The notes below the pieces were generated by a model. The model did not search any database and had not been told where the DNA came from. It saw only the letters and a program-made list of their open reading frames with translations. DNA of 64,000 nucleotides from Fistulifera solaris (lineage: Eukaryota > Bacillariophyta > Bacillariophyceae > Naviculales > Stauroneidaceae), in the NCBI GenBank assembly GCA_030295235.1, contig AP026126.1, positions 2,046,001 to 2,110,000 of the forward strand. Direction: 5' to 3'. How positions within the stretch are numbered: position 1 is the stretch's first letter; the number at the start of each line of letters is the position of its first letter. The translations under genes were made by a program, and so were the position numbers. This document shows, piece by piece, positions 11,327 through 21,384 of the stretch.

Positions 11327-11639
11327 CATCGGAAGCCATTGAAACGCAAAACAATAAACACATCTGTTGAAAAACAACACACTTAAAGCGAATTTTGATC
11401 AGATGTGCAAACAAATTCTGTGATCAAATCCGTTGTTGCAGGAAGTCGCGGCGCCTATTTATAAGATACTTTCCGCCACATCACCCAAAGACAGCCTCAA
11501 AATTACAAAGTCAAAGAAATTTGTTGTGGATTCATTTTGTTATTGCTTAGATTCTGCAAGCATTCGCAATCAACTTTCAAAGGGTGAATCGACTCTTTAG
11601 ACAAAATAATCTTTGTCTATCGACTTCCCCATTCACAAT
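11327..11639. other. Intergenic between convergent genes
   Basis: About 310 bp holding the 3' ends of the NNCW gene (plus) and the repeat-protein gene (minus). No other feature seen. Confidence 0.5.
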
Positions 11640-12992
11640 TTACTGGCGGCGGCGGCTTCCCGAGTTGGACGTCGAGGGACTATCAGCCGAGTCGTTGCTT
11701 GCGCTTGCACTTGCTAGGTTGCGGCGGCTGCCCGAGTTGGACGTCGAGGGACTGTCGACAGAGTCGTTGCTTGCGCTTGCACTCGCGAGGTTGCGGCGGC
11801 TGCCCGAGTTGGACGTCGAGGGACTATCAGCCGAGTCGTTGCTTGCGCTTGCACTCGCGAGGTTGCGGTGGCTGCCCGAGTTGGACGTCGAGGGACTATC
11901 AGCCGAGTCGTTGCTTGCGCTTGCACTTGCTAGGTTGCGGCGGCTTCCCGAGTTGGACGTCGAGGGACTGTCGACAGAGTCGTTGCTTGCGCTTGCACTC
12001 GCGAGGTTGCGGCGGCTGCCCGAGTTGGACGTCGAGGGACTGTCGACAGAGTCGTTGCTTGCGCTTGCACTTGCTAGGTTGCGGCGGCTGCCCGAGTTGG
12101 ACGTCGAGGGACTATCAGCCGAGTCGTTGCTTGCGCTTGCACTTGCTAGGTTGCGGCGGCTGCCCGAGTTGGACGTCGAGGGACTATCAGCCGAGTCGTT
12201 GCTTGCACTTGCACTCGCGAGGTTGCGGCGGCTGCCCGAGTTGGACGTCGAGGGACTGTCGACAGAGTCGTTGCTTGCGCTTGCACTCGCGAGGTTGCGG
12301 CGGCTGCCCGAGTTGGACGTCGAGGGACTGTCGACAGAGTCGTTGCTTGCGCTTGCACTCGCGAGGTTGCGGTGGCTGCCCGAGTTGGACGTCGAGGGAC
12401 TATCAGCCGAGTCGTTGCTTGCGCTTGCACTTGCTAGGTTGCGGCGGCTTCCCGAGTTGGACGTCGAGGGACTGTCGACAGAGTCGTTGCTTGCGCTTGC
12501 ACTCGCGAGGTTGCGGCGGCTGCCCGAGTTGGACGTCGAGGGACTGTCGACAGAGTCGTTGCTTGCGCTTGCACTTGCTAGGTTGCGGCGGCTGCCCGAG
12601 TTGGACGTCGAGGGACTATCAGCCGAGTCGTTGCTTGCGCTTGCACTTGCTAGGTTGCGGCGGCTGCCCGAGTTGGACGTCGAGGGACTATCAGCCGAGT
12701 CGTTGCTTGCACTTGCACTCGCGAGGTTGCGGCGGCTGCCCGAGTTGGACGTCGAGGGACTGTCGACAGAGTCGTTGCTTGCGCTTGCACTCGCGAGGTT
12801 GCGGCGGCTGCCCGAGTTGGACGTCGAGGGACTGTCGACAGAGTCGTTACTGGAGCTTGCTAGGACACGCTTGCGCAACATCGTAGGAGCCTCATCTACG
12901 ACATTGCCGAACTCGTTGTTGATGTCGACGGCTTTTGAAGTTGCGCCCGTCAAAGAGATAAGGAATAAGATGGAAGTGGTTGAAAACTTCAT
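11640..12992 (-). CDS. Secreted Ser/Asp-rich repeat precursor with RRNL processing sites (silaffin/silacidin-like candidate)
   Basis: A 450-residue, intronless protein with a signal peptide (MKFSTTSILFLISLTGATSKA) and a short acidic pro-region ending MLRKRVL. Seventeen tandem units of 24 residues follow. Each full unit starts ASASASNDS(V/A)DS, continues PSTSNSGS and ends RRNL. A unit contains nine Ser, one Thr, two Asp, two Arg and no Lys. Silaffin Sil1p of Cylindrotheca is known to be cut after similar (K)RRxL ends. Silacidins are Ser/Asp-rich phosphopeptides released from a repeat precursor. The layout here matches such a precursor, giving about 16-17 near-identical phosphorylatable peptides. 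A silica or cell-wall role is inference. The opposite strand is also open over the repeats, but lacks a signal peptide and is a by-product of the 72-nt period. Confidence 0.8.
   Translation of the reverse strand: MKFSTTSILFLISLTGATSKAVDINNEFGNVVDEAPTMLRKRVLASSSNDSVDSPSTSNSGSRRNLASASASNDSVDSPSTSNSGSRRNLASASASNDSADSPSTSNSGSRRNLASASASNDSADSPSTSNSGSRRNLASASASNDSVDSPSTSNSGSRRNLASASASNDSVDSPSTSNSGSRRNLASASASNDSADSPSTSNSGSHRNLASASASNDSVDSPSTSNSGSRRNLASASASNDSVDSPSTSNSGSRRNLASASASNDSADSPSTSNSGSRRNLASASASNDSADSPSTSNSGSRRNLASASASNDSVDSPSTSNSGSRRNLASASASNDSVDSPSTSNSGSRRNLASASASNDSADSPSTSNSGSHRNLASASASNDSADSPSTSNSGSRRNLASASASNDSVDSPSTSNSGSRRNLASASASNDSADSPSTSNSGSRRRQ
11660..12860. repeat. 72-bp tandem repeat array, about 17 copies
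   Basis: In-frame minisatellite encoding the Ser/Asp peptides. Units differ at a few positions: a GTCGACAG versus ATCAGCCG segment (Val/Ala), CTCGCGAGG versus CTTGCTAGG, GCGGTGGC versus GCGGCGGC (His/Arg), and CTTCCCGAG versus CTGCCCGAG. The order of variants repeats with a period of seven units. Confidence 0.95.
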
Positions 12993-14996
12993 GTTGAATC
13001 AGGAATCAGGTTTTGGTTTGAGATGTGCTTGTAAAGATATTTGAAGGAAATTATGAAACAGGATCGAAATGTAATGATGAAAAAGTGAAAGGATCCAATA
13101 ATTCGGTCGTTTTTCCTTCTTACGTCGCTCACCTCTAGACACAGTTTTTGGAATTACTATAAAGAAGAACAGTAGTTTCAACCACGCACGACTCAAAGTA
13201 TGATACATTTTGTGGCCGATGTTTGAATTGCCCACTCCTTCGAAATTCATAACATGGTGACAGCAATCTTGCTTTTTTTCTCACTCCGCTTCTTCACACC
13301 GAGAAGGTCTTGTTGGAACTGATAAAGTAAGATTCGATCTCGAACGAAATATCAGGAATTACGCGAATCATCAATCATCTTTCCAGTGATCGGTTTCTGT
13401 CACGACGTAGATTGTAGAATTCCAGGTAATAAAGTATCATCGTACTCACTGACGGCTGCCTTGATGAAAGGAGAACGGTATGTATGCCGAAACGCTCCTC
13501 GACTCCTCTTGAACTTTAGAAGTCGAGAAGGAGAGTGCGTATGATGTGTGTCTTTAAGCATCGCTACCAAGGGCGGATCCAACGAAACATCAGACAGATG
13601 CAAGGCGCTCTGCTACATTAGACATTCAAGCTAATCTCGACGTAAACGTTGTCTATTCTCTACACCCTTCGTGCTTAAGATAAAGCGGCTTCAGTACATG
13701 CTAGAGTCCGCTACAAAATATCGGGTCGCAACGATGTGCAAACAAGAATGATGCTTAAGACTCAACTGTAATCAATGCAGACAACAACATTTCATTTAGA
13801 ATGCATGGATCTATGGCTCGTTGGTTAACTTCCACGTAAACTTTGGTCGATCTCTCAGCCAAAGTGAGAGAACATGAGAGTGGCAGCACTCTTTCGTCTC
13901 CAGTACCTTGCAAAATGGCATGCTCCTCGCTCGACGCACACTGTGCATGAATTCACTCACAGCATCCGTGTGATTCGATAACAATAGTACCGTGTGTTGG
14001 AACTTAGCGGAAGGGGTTTCCAACGGCGCCGTCGCCTCGAATGGCGGTCGCAACAGTATAGACTCTTTCATCAGTTGAATGCATCCATGATTCCAAATTC
14101 CTGATAAAATTCGGGTCTTTCGAGCCGGGTTCGAGTCGAGGATGTGAGCGAGTAGCTGCGGTATGATTACCGTGAAGCCAAACTTTAGCAAAAGAGCAGT
14201 TTGTATCGATGTTCAGATAAGAGTCTTCTCCTCCCAATATTTTCAGGACCAAACGAATGTCGCCGTCTCGGCAATAGCAACTCCGTTCATATCAAAATAA
14301 GGCATTGTAGAAAACGTTGATCTGACAACCGAGTTCTGAAGCCGATCTTCTATAATTTTGAATAATTTTAATGAATCATGGTTCCGTTATCGCGCCAAAG
14401 GTAAAAGTTTTTGATTGCTAATTGATTTAAATTCATTCAGATCTTTCGGTTCTCGCTAGAATTGGTAAATTGGCAAATTGGGAATTCTCCGAGTTGGAAA
14501 CCGTTCGGCAATGGAAGACGTTCCAGCAAATCATTCGTTTCTCTTGTTCCAGTTCGATTAAGAAGTACTCCGTAAATAATGAATGATACGATCGCCTTGT
14601 TGTGAAGCGGTTGATTTTTGTTACGGAACAATACGTGTAGTCGACAGAGGGGACACCCGGATATAGTTCATGTCGAACGCATCCATTTATTGGGTCTGCA
14701 GCGCTCGGATGTCAACCTAAGGGTCTCCCATATTGCCAATGCATCTAACAAAGCAACGATTGAGTTTGTTTGGGCTTCAAAACAGAAAAAAGGAGAAAAG
14801 ATGCAATGCTTCGAAAGTCTACGCAGTTTTGATGTAACCCTGGTAGGGAAACTTATTGACAGAGGGGGTACCCGGAAACGGGGAATGAAACAACAAGCAA
14901 AGCAGTGCTGCGATATTGGATGAAAGCGCAATGAATGAAGGAATGTCGCACATCGATAGTGTTTCTTCACCACCGAAGTAGATAACCAGAAGGGTT
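12993..14996. other. Intergenic, 2 kb, no clear gene
   Basis: It contains the repeat-protein promoter and the adenosine deaminase promoter. Short frames exist on both strands but none has a recognisable domain. A possible degraded fragment at about 13811-14270 is listed separately. Two short related stretches (GACAGAGGGG...ACCCGGA) occur at about 14643 and 14860. Confidence 0.4.
13811..14270 (-). pseudogene. Possible decayed coding fragment
   Basis: Two overlapping minus-strand frames look protein-like. One reads LKILGGEDSYLNID. The other reads KFGFTVIIPQLLAHILDS and continues to LSLWLRDRPKFTWKL with a helical, HEAT/armadillo-like character. They would join with a one-base change near 14190. 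No start, flanking exons or domain can be confirmed, so this may be a remnant or chance. Confidence 0.22.
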
Positions 14997-16481
14997 ATGA
15001 CGAATCAAAACAGCAACCGCCAAAGCGAGGAGCAACCAAAGGACCGGTCCTCGCAACCACAGTCAACGCAAGAAAACGAAGACGCAAACGCGAAATTCTT
15101 CGTCACACAGAAGTCATTGCCTCTAGTTCGCTACTTATCGTCGAATCACAGCGATGAATGGGATTCTTATACAGACGATGAAGAATCCTTCATTCAAAGT
15201 TTCCCAAAAATCGAACTACATGTTCATCTCGACGGAAGTTTCGATCCTCATTATCTATTTGACTTCTTACAGCAACAACTCCAACAGTCCCCGCAGTACT
15301 CGGACCCCATACAAACACCATCTCCGTATTTGTGCTGGCCTACAGAACAGCCTGTTCCGTGGGATCCCGACAACAGCCCCTTACCGCTCCGTTCGAAAGT
15401 ACAAGATTGTCAAACACCCAAACAGTATCATCAACTCTGCACGTGTCGTGGCTATCGTTCACTCGCGCAAATGCTCCATTGCTTTCAATACTTTCTACCA
15501 CTAGTTCAAGGAAACTTGGAATTGCTGGAAAAACTTGCTTTCGATTTTGTGCAGCGGCAGTGGGAACAACATGTCATGTATACCGAAGTGCGTTATTCGC
15601 CGCATTTACTCGCTACGCAGCAATCAACAGGAGATGAGGAAAACAAGGCTACTTCTTCTATAATTTCAGCGGAACAAGTGTATCAGGCTGTTACACATGG
15701 ATTGCGTCGAGGAACGCAACACTTTGGAATCAAGGTAAACCAGATTTTGTGTGCCATCACGTGGCATCCCGAATGGGCCGAAGGGACTCTGGAATTGGCC
15801 CAAGAGCATTTTCACGAATTTCCTTGTGGGGTAGTAGGCATCGACATTGCCGCGGGCGAAGAGCATTTTGACGTGGAACGACACCCAGAGTTGTATCAAC
15901 CCCATTACGATATGATCCAAAAAGCCAAACAACTTCACATACCGATTGCGTTACACGCGGGAGAATCGACATCGCGAGCACGGGACAATGTACGAACAGC
16001 AATAGAAACATACGGTGCCAAACGCATTGGTCATGGCTACCGAATGGTGGATCAGCCCGAACTTATGAAGTTTGTCAAAGAACGAGGCTGTCACGTAGAA
16101 GTGTGTCTTACTTCGAGTGATGAAACGGGTGGATGGGATTATGATGAAAATACACACAAGGATTGGAAGCAGCATCCTTGTGTTACTATGAAACAGCACG
16201 GTGTGCCGTTTTCGTTGAGTTCCGATGACCCTGCAGTCTTCCATACGTCTCTGGCATGGCAATATCGTACCGCTGTCACCAAAATTGGATTTGATCGCGA
16301 AATATTCGAGCAAACGAACTTAGATGCGATAGCGGCCGCCTTTCTACCGGAAGATGAAAAGGAGGAATTGCGAGAACAAGTCCGTCGATACTGCAGCAAC
16401 GCGCATAGACGTTCGTTTCGAAGAGCTAGCTCGGAGACTTTTACCGATCGAGTGTATCTAAGCAACAAGCAATACCTGTAA
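14997..16481 (+). CDS. Adenosine deaminase family protein
   Basis: A 494-residue single-exon enzyme of the metal-dependent adenosine/AMP deaminase superfamily. It converts (deoxy)adenosine or a modified adenosine nucleoside or nucleotide to the inosine form. All key motifs are present: FPKIELHVHLDGS (HxH zinc ligands, about residue 75), YTEVRYSPHLL, GVVGIDIAAGEE, IALHAGES (zinc His plus catalytic Glu region), IGHGYRM (catalytic His) and SLSSDDPAVF (zinc Asp and substrate Asp). An N-terminal Gln/Ser-rich extension of about 60 residues has no clear targeting signal. The core is about 430 residues, longer than bacterial ADA by an insertion around residues 85-150. Whether it prefers adenosine or N6-methyl-AMP (ADAL type) cannot be decided here. 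The C-terminus ends soon after the barrel. Confidence 0.92.
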   Translation: MTNQNSNRQSEEQPKDRSSQPQSTQENEDANAKFFVTQKSLPLVRYLSSNHSDEWDSYTDDEESFIQSFPKIELHVHLDGSFDPHYLFDFLQQQLQQSPQYSDPIQTPSPYLCWPTEQPVPWDPDNSPLPLRSKVQDCQTPKQYHQLCTCRGYRSLAQMLHCFQYFLPLVQGNLELLEKLAFDFVQRQWEQHVMYTEVRYSPHLLATQQSTGDEENKATSSIISAEQVYQAVTHGLRRGTQHFGIKVNQILCAITWHPEWAEGTLELAQEHFHEFPCGVVGIDIAAGEEHFDVERHPELYQPHYDMIQKAKQLHIPIALHAGESTSRARDNVRTAIETYGAKRIGHGYRMVDQPELMKFVKERGCHVEVCLTSSDETGGWDYDENTHKDWKQHPCVTMKQHGVPFSLSSDDPAVFHTSLAWQYRTAVTKIGFDREIFEQTNLDAIAAAFLPEDEKEELREQVRRYCSNAHRRSFRRASSETFTDRVYLSNKQYL

Positions 16482-18337
16482 CTCGTAAATCGAGTAATTG
16501 AGTATTATGGATTGTTTTTTTCCAATGCGAAACGTTTCATCTGTTGCCTTATCTTCTCGTGCCTGACAATACAGGATCACGTCCTTATTCGTTTTTAATC
16601 GAGTTAGTGATCAGGTTAAGTTGTTCTAGCCGAGTAGCGGTACTGGATCCTTTGTACTGTATAATGAGCAGGAAAAATATACCAGAAGCAGTGCCGGTTG
16701 GTATAGGATTTCCCTACGTATTTTCTACGCACTTTTTTGTACAGCAACGGAGAGGAATTTTAACCTAAACCCTAACGATTCTTATCCTTTTGCAATTAAC
16801 AAGGATGAATTTAGTTGTAGGTTGTATTCTAGTAGCCGACCGCATAGTAACTCGCAGTTAGATTAGGCAAAGGTCTAAGTCGATATATAAAGGTCACTGT
16901 TCCTCCGATTCACCTTTCTGCGCATCAATTATACCGCCATCATACAAAAGCTTACGTGATGACCAAAGTCGATGACAAAAGTTTACTGCGCACGGATAGC
17001 TCAGCAAACTCGGCAACAACAGAAGTTACGATACAAAGGGTCTATCTACAAAGAGATAGAATGCTGTTGAACAAGTAAGCAACAAGGAGAGTCGATGCTA
17101 ACCAAATTACTACAGAAACCAGGCGTCGTCAGGCGCCTTAAGCAAAGACTTAAGCTAAGATAAAAATAATTTTTTAAAAAAGATCATCTAGAGAGCTATT
17201 GATAAATATTAAACACTTTACCACCTCAATCTTAAATAAGATGTTGTCGAAAATACCGTTCAGCTCTATCTGGAGAAAAGAAAAATTTCGCATCAAAAAA
17301 CTTCCGTTGCCCGACTGCCATTTTTGTATGAATCTTGAAAATACTTTGAATACTTGCAGACACACAAAATTGTGGTTCTGAAGTTTCATGAACCAGCGTA
17401 GATTTGTTTCAATTTCTTTAGGTCGTTCTGATGATTTATTAAAGAACGCCTCCTGTCACGTTTAAACTGTTGAACACTGCTCAAACGCGTTGTGCTAACG
17501 ACGTTTTTGCCTTTGCTGTGTACTTTATGTGCAATGGTAGCTCCAGAGTAAGAGTTTCTCTGTGAAGTCATTCACTATCGTGTTCAGCGAAAGGTTCGGA
17601 GATCGGAATTTTACGACGAACTATGAACACCACTTCATTGCAGATCGAATTGATGCATCACGGCACGATAGTGCGAAGCAGCGGGCTCTTTGTGACGAAG
17701 GACGACTTTACATTAACATAGTTTTTCGCGTAGCAACGACTTGTCGGCTTTCTCATGGTTTCTTTCCTTTTAATGGCTCATTTTTTTACTGGCTTTTCGA
17801 CAAAAATGCGGCAGACGTATTACTAGTGATTGAAGGACTCCCACGATTTTTTCACAGTTCACGTCATGGTGGTACTTTTCGAAACGGCACCGGTATTTCT
17901 TCACCCGCTATACCCCGACGGTATATTTTTCCAAAAATACTCAAGGTACTATGCCAAAAGTAGTATATTAAGCGCAGAAACTACTTCGAGTATTTTTGGA
18001 AAAACATACCAAATTGGTATAGCGAGACGTAGAAAAGACGTAGAAGTGGTATAAATGTACGGGAGGCTGGTATGGTACAGTACAAGTACCAGGTACCGAT
18101 ACTCTAAAAGTCTCCTTCTCCCAAAAATCAGAGACCGAGATCCACTAAAATTCCATTCCAACGCTTCGTCAAAAAAGGAAAAGCAAGACCCAACGGCGCA
18201 CATTCGTCCTCTCACTTTTTCGTTCCTTAACTCCCAACAAAAAAGAATAAAACAAAAGTTCTGTTATCTAAGAGGGCGGCTTTTTAATTTGCTTTTTATT
18301 GACTTGGTTGGTGGTTATCAATTACCTGAATCAACCC
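16482..18337. other. Intergenic, 1.85 kb, with an inverted repeat
   Basis: Low-complexity AT-rich DNA between two plus-strand genes. It holds an imperfect inverted repeat at 17907-18023 and a TACCAGGTA at 18087-18095, about 250 bp before the next start. A 133-codon open frame at 17562-17963 begins with GTG and has no protein-like conservation. Confidence 0.45.
17907..18023. repeat. Imperfect inverted repeat, 44-nt arms, 29-nt loop
   Basis: Left arm 17907-17950 and right arm 17980-18023 pair at about 35 of 44 positions. They include a perfect 17-nt core (TTTTTCCAAAAATACTC and its complement). Each arm end also carries a small GCTATACC...GGTAT inner palindrome. It could be a foldback element or a transcribed hairpin. 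Confidence 0.7.
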
Positions 18338-19665
18338 ATGGCAAAAGGGCACGATGCACATTCGGCGACCAGCTTTGAGATCTCCGATGACGAATCCTCA
18401 ATCCATAGTTCTGATTACGGAACATCTTCTTCCGTCGATTCCGCAACCCATATTCGATCCGTTGCATTGAGTATTGGGGCGTCTACCATGCTAGATTTTC
18501 AAGGCGACGAAGGTGATGAAGATGTGTTGGATATTCAAAAACGATGGAAACTCAAGAAACAAGAGCATCTGAACAAACACAAAATCAAGAAGAATCCTCA
18601 AAAAGAAAATATTCGAGCAAACAAAGTGCCGGAGACAGTGAATGCTTATCTGATGTCTGGGTTGACGAAAGCGATTCATCTTGGGATCACGACGAGCGGC
18701 ATAATCAGAAGCATTCACATCGATCGTCGCGGCAGTCGGCAACGGCATCTAGACACTCCGGTAAAGTTCATTCATCGCAAAGTAGACGCAGTGAAAAAAA
18801 TTGGGAAAGGAGCAGAGGACACGCTAAGTCGCGCAGCATTTCAGAAGGGGGTGGAAGGTCTGAAAAGGGAAGTTTCAATACGGACCGTTCTCGTTCATCT
18901 GGTGCGGTCAAGTTAGAATACGTCGATTACATTTCCAAAGTCGATGTGGCTTCGAACAATAGAGGCATCTCTACTGTAGGTCCCATTGGAAGTGAGGAAG
19001 CAAAATCTGCTTTTAACATGAGAGAAATTCCTCACACGATTGCAGCTCAAAAGAGTGGCGACGATGTCTCATCAATCGGCGGCTACTCACACGTACATGT
19101 TGCGATGCAAGCATATCGGAAGAAGCAACAAGAGCAACAACGTCAACAAACAGCGGCACATAGACCTGAAGCAGAATTACTGGAGGAGGTGGAAGACGTT
19201 ACAAAGCGAGATGACACGCGCAATGCTACGCAAGGCCGTGTTACCAGATCGATATCGTCTTCACGCTCTGCCTCGAAACGAATGCACCCCACTAACTCCT
19301 CGCATCCGCGCTCTGCGAGCATGGATCAGCCAAGAGGTCCTCCTCCCATGATTCCTGAGTCTAAGGTACAAAATCCTGATATGTACCGTTTTGGTTCAAA
19401 AATGGGCCCGAGCAGACTCGATGCAAATCGACTTGAGGCACTTCGAATCCAAGCTCAACGGCTACATTCCATGCCAGATTTAGAGCATGGAATCCAACAA
19501 CGCTATGAAAGGACAATGCAACACCCGAATGGGATGATGATGATGGTCAAGCCCGAAGATATACCTTTGCAGCGAACTGGGATGGAGCTTCTCTTTGTCG
19601 CCGTCATATCTGTTTCACTGATCACGCTGGTCGTCTTGTTAATAATAATGATGACTCAAAAATGA
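18338..19665 (+). CDS. Tail-anchored Ser/Arg-rich protein
   Basis: No family recognised. ATG 18338 lies in a good context (CCCATGG) and begins MAKGHDAHSATSFEISDDES. The first frame carries an acidic/Ser-rich region and then a charged helix (DVLDIQKRWKLKKQEHLNKH). The long downstream frame carries an Arg/Ser/His-rich region (SSRQSATASRHSGK), a Gln-rich coiled coil (AYRKKQQEQQRQQ), and a C-terminal hydrophobic anchor MELLFVAVISVSLITLVVLL followed by only a few residues. The two frames are out of register by one base. The likeliest break is the A run at 18600-18605. The last segment fits a single-pass tail anchor with a large cytosolic domain. Function unknown. Confidence 0.6.
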
Positions 19666-20016
19666 GGCGGCCATTTACCACGTTGTACGGTCATTCGTTT
19701 TGGTGGAAATTTATCAGTTGTGCATTAGAATATCAAGAGCAGCAAATACGAATTGAATAACAACACTACATTTCATTTTATTTTCTTCTACTTCGAACTC
19801 TACTCCGCTATCTCTCTCATCTCATCTTCATTTTCACAAGCCTACGCTATTGTTTTTTTTGTAATCTTCTTCCTTTATGTCTTTCTTTCCTTCCATCCTC
19901 TCTACAATCAGTTCCCCTAAGTCTTCGCTGACTAAAGCTTCAGCCACAATTCCTTAGCAGCCGTCTCTAGTCTGGATTAACCCTTTCACCGCACCGCAAC
20001 GTTCCGACTTTTCTTT
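19666..20016. other. Intergenic between convergent genes
   Basis: About 350 bp of T-rich DNA containing pyrimidine tracts. No feature identified. Confidence 0.4.
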
Positions 20017-21099
20017 CTATGGAATTGTCACTGTTTCTCCCGGATCCTCATTATTCTCCGATCTTGCAGAGCTACCACGACCGTTCGATGTCAAGGCCTC
20101 ACTTTTTACTTGAGTGTTGTGCGCGTCTTCCACTTCATCAACTCCATCTTCGAGGGTCCGCCCTTTCATCTATACCACTTAAATCGCCAGCATCTTCTAG
20201 AGCACTAGTGCCGGTACCTCCGGTTATTTCTGTGATACGCCCAAGGCCATCGTGTCCTCCTCCAAGCCCACCAATTCAGTCGCGTTACTATCGCTGATAC
20301 AAGCTCCAATCTTTGCCATGGTACTTCGCACGGCGTTTTGGTTCTCGTTCTCATTTTGTCGGCTCCTCTTTGCTGAAGTTCCTTTGTGAGTTTCCCCACT
20401 TTCATATTTCAGTCGCACTGTAGTCCGCTTAATCATTTTCATGAGTAGTACCTTCTTCAATGTCGCCATCGCCGTCCGCATCGGCATTCATTTCAAATTC
20501 TATGGCGTCTTCCTGGTTAGCCCCAGCTTCCATGTTGTTTTCAGCAAAGCCTCCTCCTGTTTCAAGATCTCCTTCTGGTGGCGTCCAGTCTGGATCAGCA
20601 AAGTCCATTTCAATAAGTTCGGGAGCCTCACCCAAAGCAGGCAAATTTTTCGGATCACAAACGATTTTCATAGTCTCTGGGTGACTCAATCAGTTTAGCA
20701 CAAACAGGACTGACTGCTATCTCGAATGGCACGTAGATCCTCATCGTTCTCAACCGCTTCTGCTAATTGGTCAGAATCCATCTTCACAAGTTCTTCCATT
20801 TGTGCTTGAACCTTAGGGTCTTCTAAATGATCCACAGCTTTACGTAACGCTGCTCTGTTTGCTGGATGCTTTTCATAAATCGCCTGTTTTCTGGCTTCTG
20901 CTTCCGCTTCGCCATCACCATCAACGTCAGCGTCGCCGTCCGTATCTGCTCCTTCCGCTAAATCTGCAGCACTATCACAGAAACACCCCGTCACGAATAA
21001 TCCTCTGACAAGGGCAAAGCCTCCACCAAAGATGCAACCGACAAGCTTTTAAATCGCAGAAGAATTCTTGCGGCTTTCGCATTGAGGATTATGGTTCAT
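20017..21099 (-). CDS. Acidic protein with conserved helical region, heavily interrupted
   Basis: Pieces in order read: KLVGCIFGGGFALVRGLF; a D/G-rich stretch with a helical block RKQAIYEKHPANRAALRKAV...MEELVKMDSDQLAEAVENDEDLRAIRDS; PVCAKLMSHPETMKIVCDPKNL...IEMDFADPDW; an acidic Gly-rich part; and GIDER...DEVEDAHNTQ to the stop at 20017. A GT-AG intron of 79 bp (donor GTACTACTC, acceptor GGAACTTCAG, about 20388-20466) fits between two of them. Other joins need several single-base shifts, mostly at short homopolymers. It is either a pseudogene or a region of poor base calling. The start at 21099 (MNHNPQCESRK) is tentative. No catalytic family recognised. The DLRAIRDSxPVC...PETM arrangement resembles STI1-type helical repeats, which is only a suggestion. 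Confidence 0.45.
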
Positions 21100-21218
21100 C
21101 CAGTCCCGTTCTCAGTCTTGAGAGATGCGTGTACTCCTACATCTACATGCACATAATGTACTTGTATGTTTTCGTTCGTGAATCATCCACACTCCACCGA
21201 ACCGACGGAAACAATCAT

Positions 21219-21276
21219 TCATTCCTTTTCTTCCTACTCCGTAGTAATCATTCCTTTTCTTCCTACTCCGTAGTAC
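21219..21276. repeat. 29-bp tandem duplication
   Basis: Two adjacent copies of a 29-bp unit beginning TCATTCCTTTTCTTCCTACT, differing at the last base, in the promoter region upstream of the ABC transporter gene. Confidence 0.9.
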
Positions 21277-21384
21277 TTGATTTTGAATGAAACATCATTC
21301 ATTCGTCGTTGCTTTGCTTCTTTACATTCATTATTCCATTTCTATCCTTTGCTTTGAGGCCACAGTCTGATAGTAAGCTTTATT

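Noticed and set aside
11640-12992. CRISPR-like reading of the regular 72-bp array
   Set aside because: There are no unique spacers; all units are near-identical and coding, in a eukaryotic nuclear context.
11584-13044. 486-residue plus-strand frame with LPELDVEGLS repeats, looking like leucine-rich repeats
   Set aside because: It is the antisense of the 72-bp array. The period is a multiple of three and has no stops, so several frames stay open. It has no signal peptide or proper start, and the minus strand gives a coherent secreted protein.
17562-17963. 133-codon plus-strand frame
   Set aside because: It starts with GTG, lies in low-complexity DNA, includes the hairpin arm, and has no domain or coding bias visible.
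20655-20720. A 38-bp GT...CACCCAG stretch that could be an intron in the acidic gene
   Set aside because: Too short for a spliceosomal intron. Its content still encodes the expected PVCAKLMSHPET segment in other frames, so base shifts fit better.
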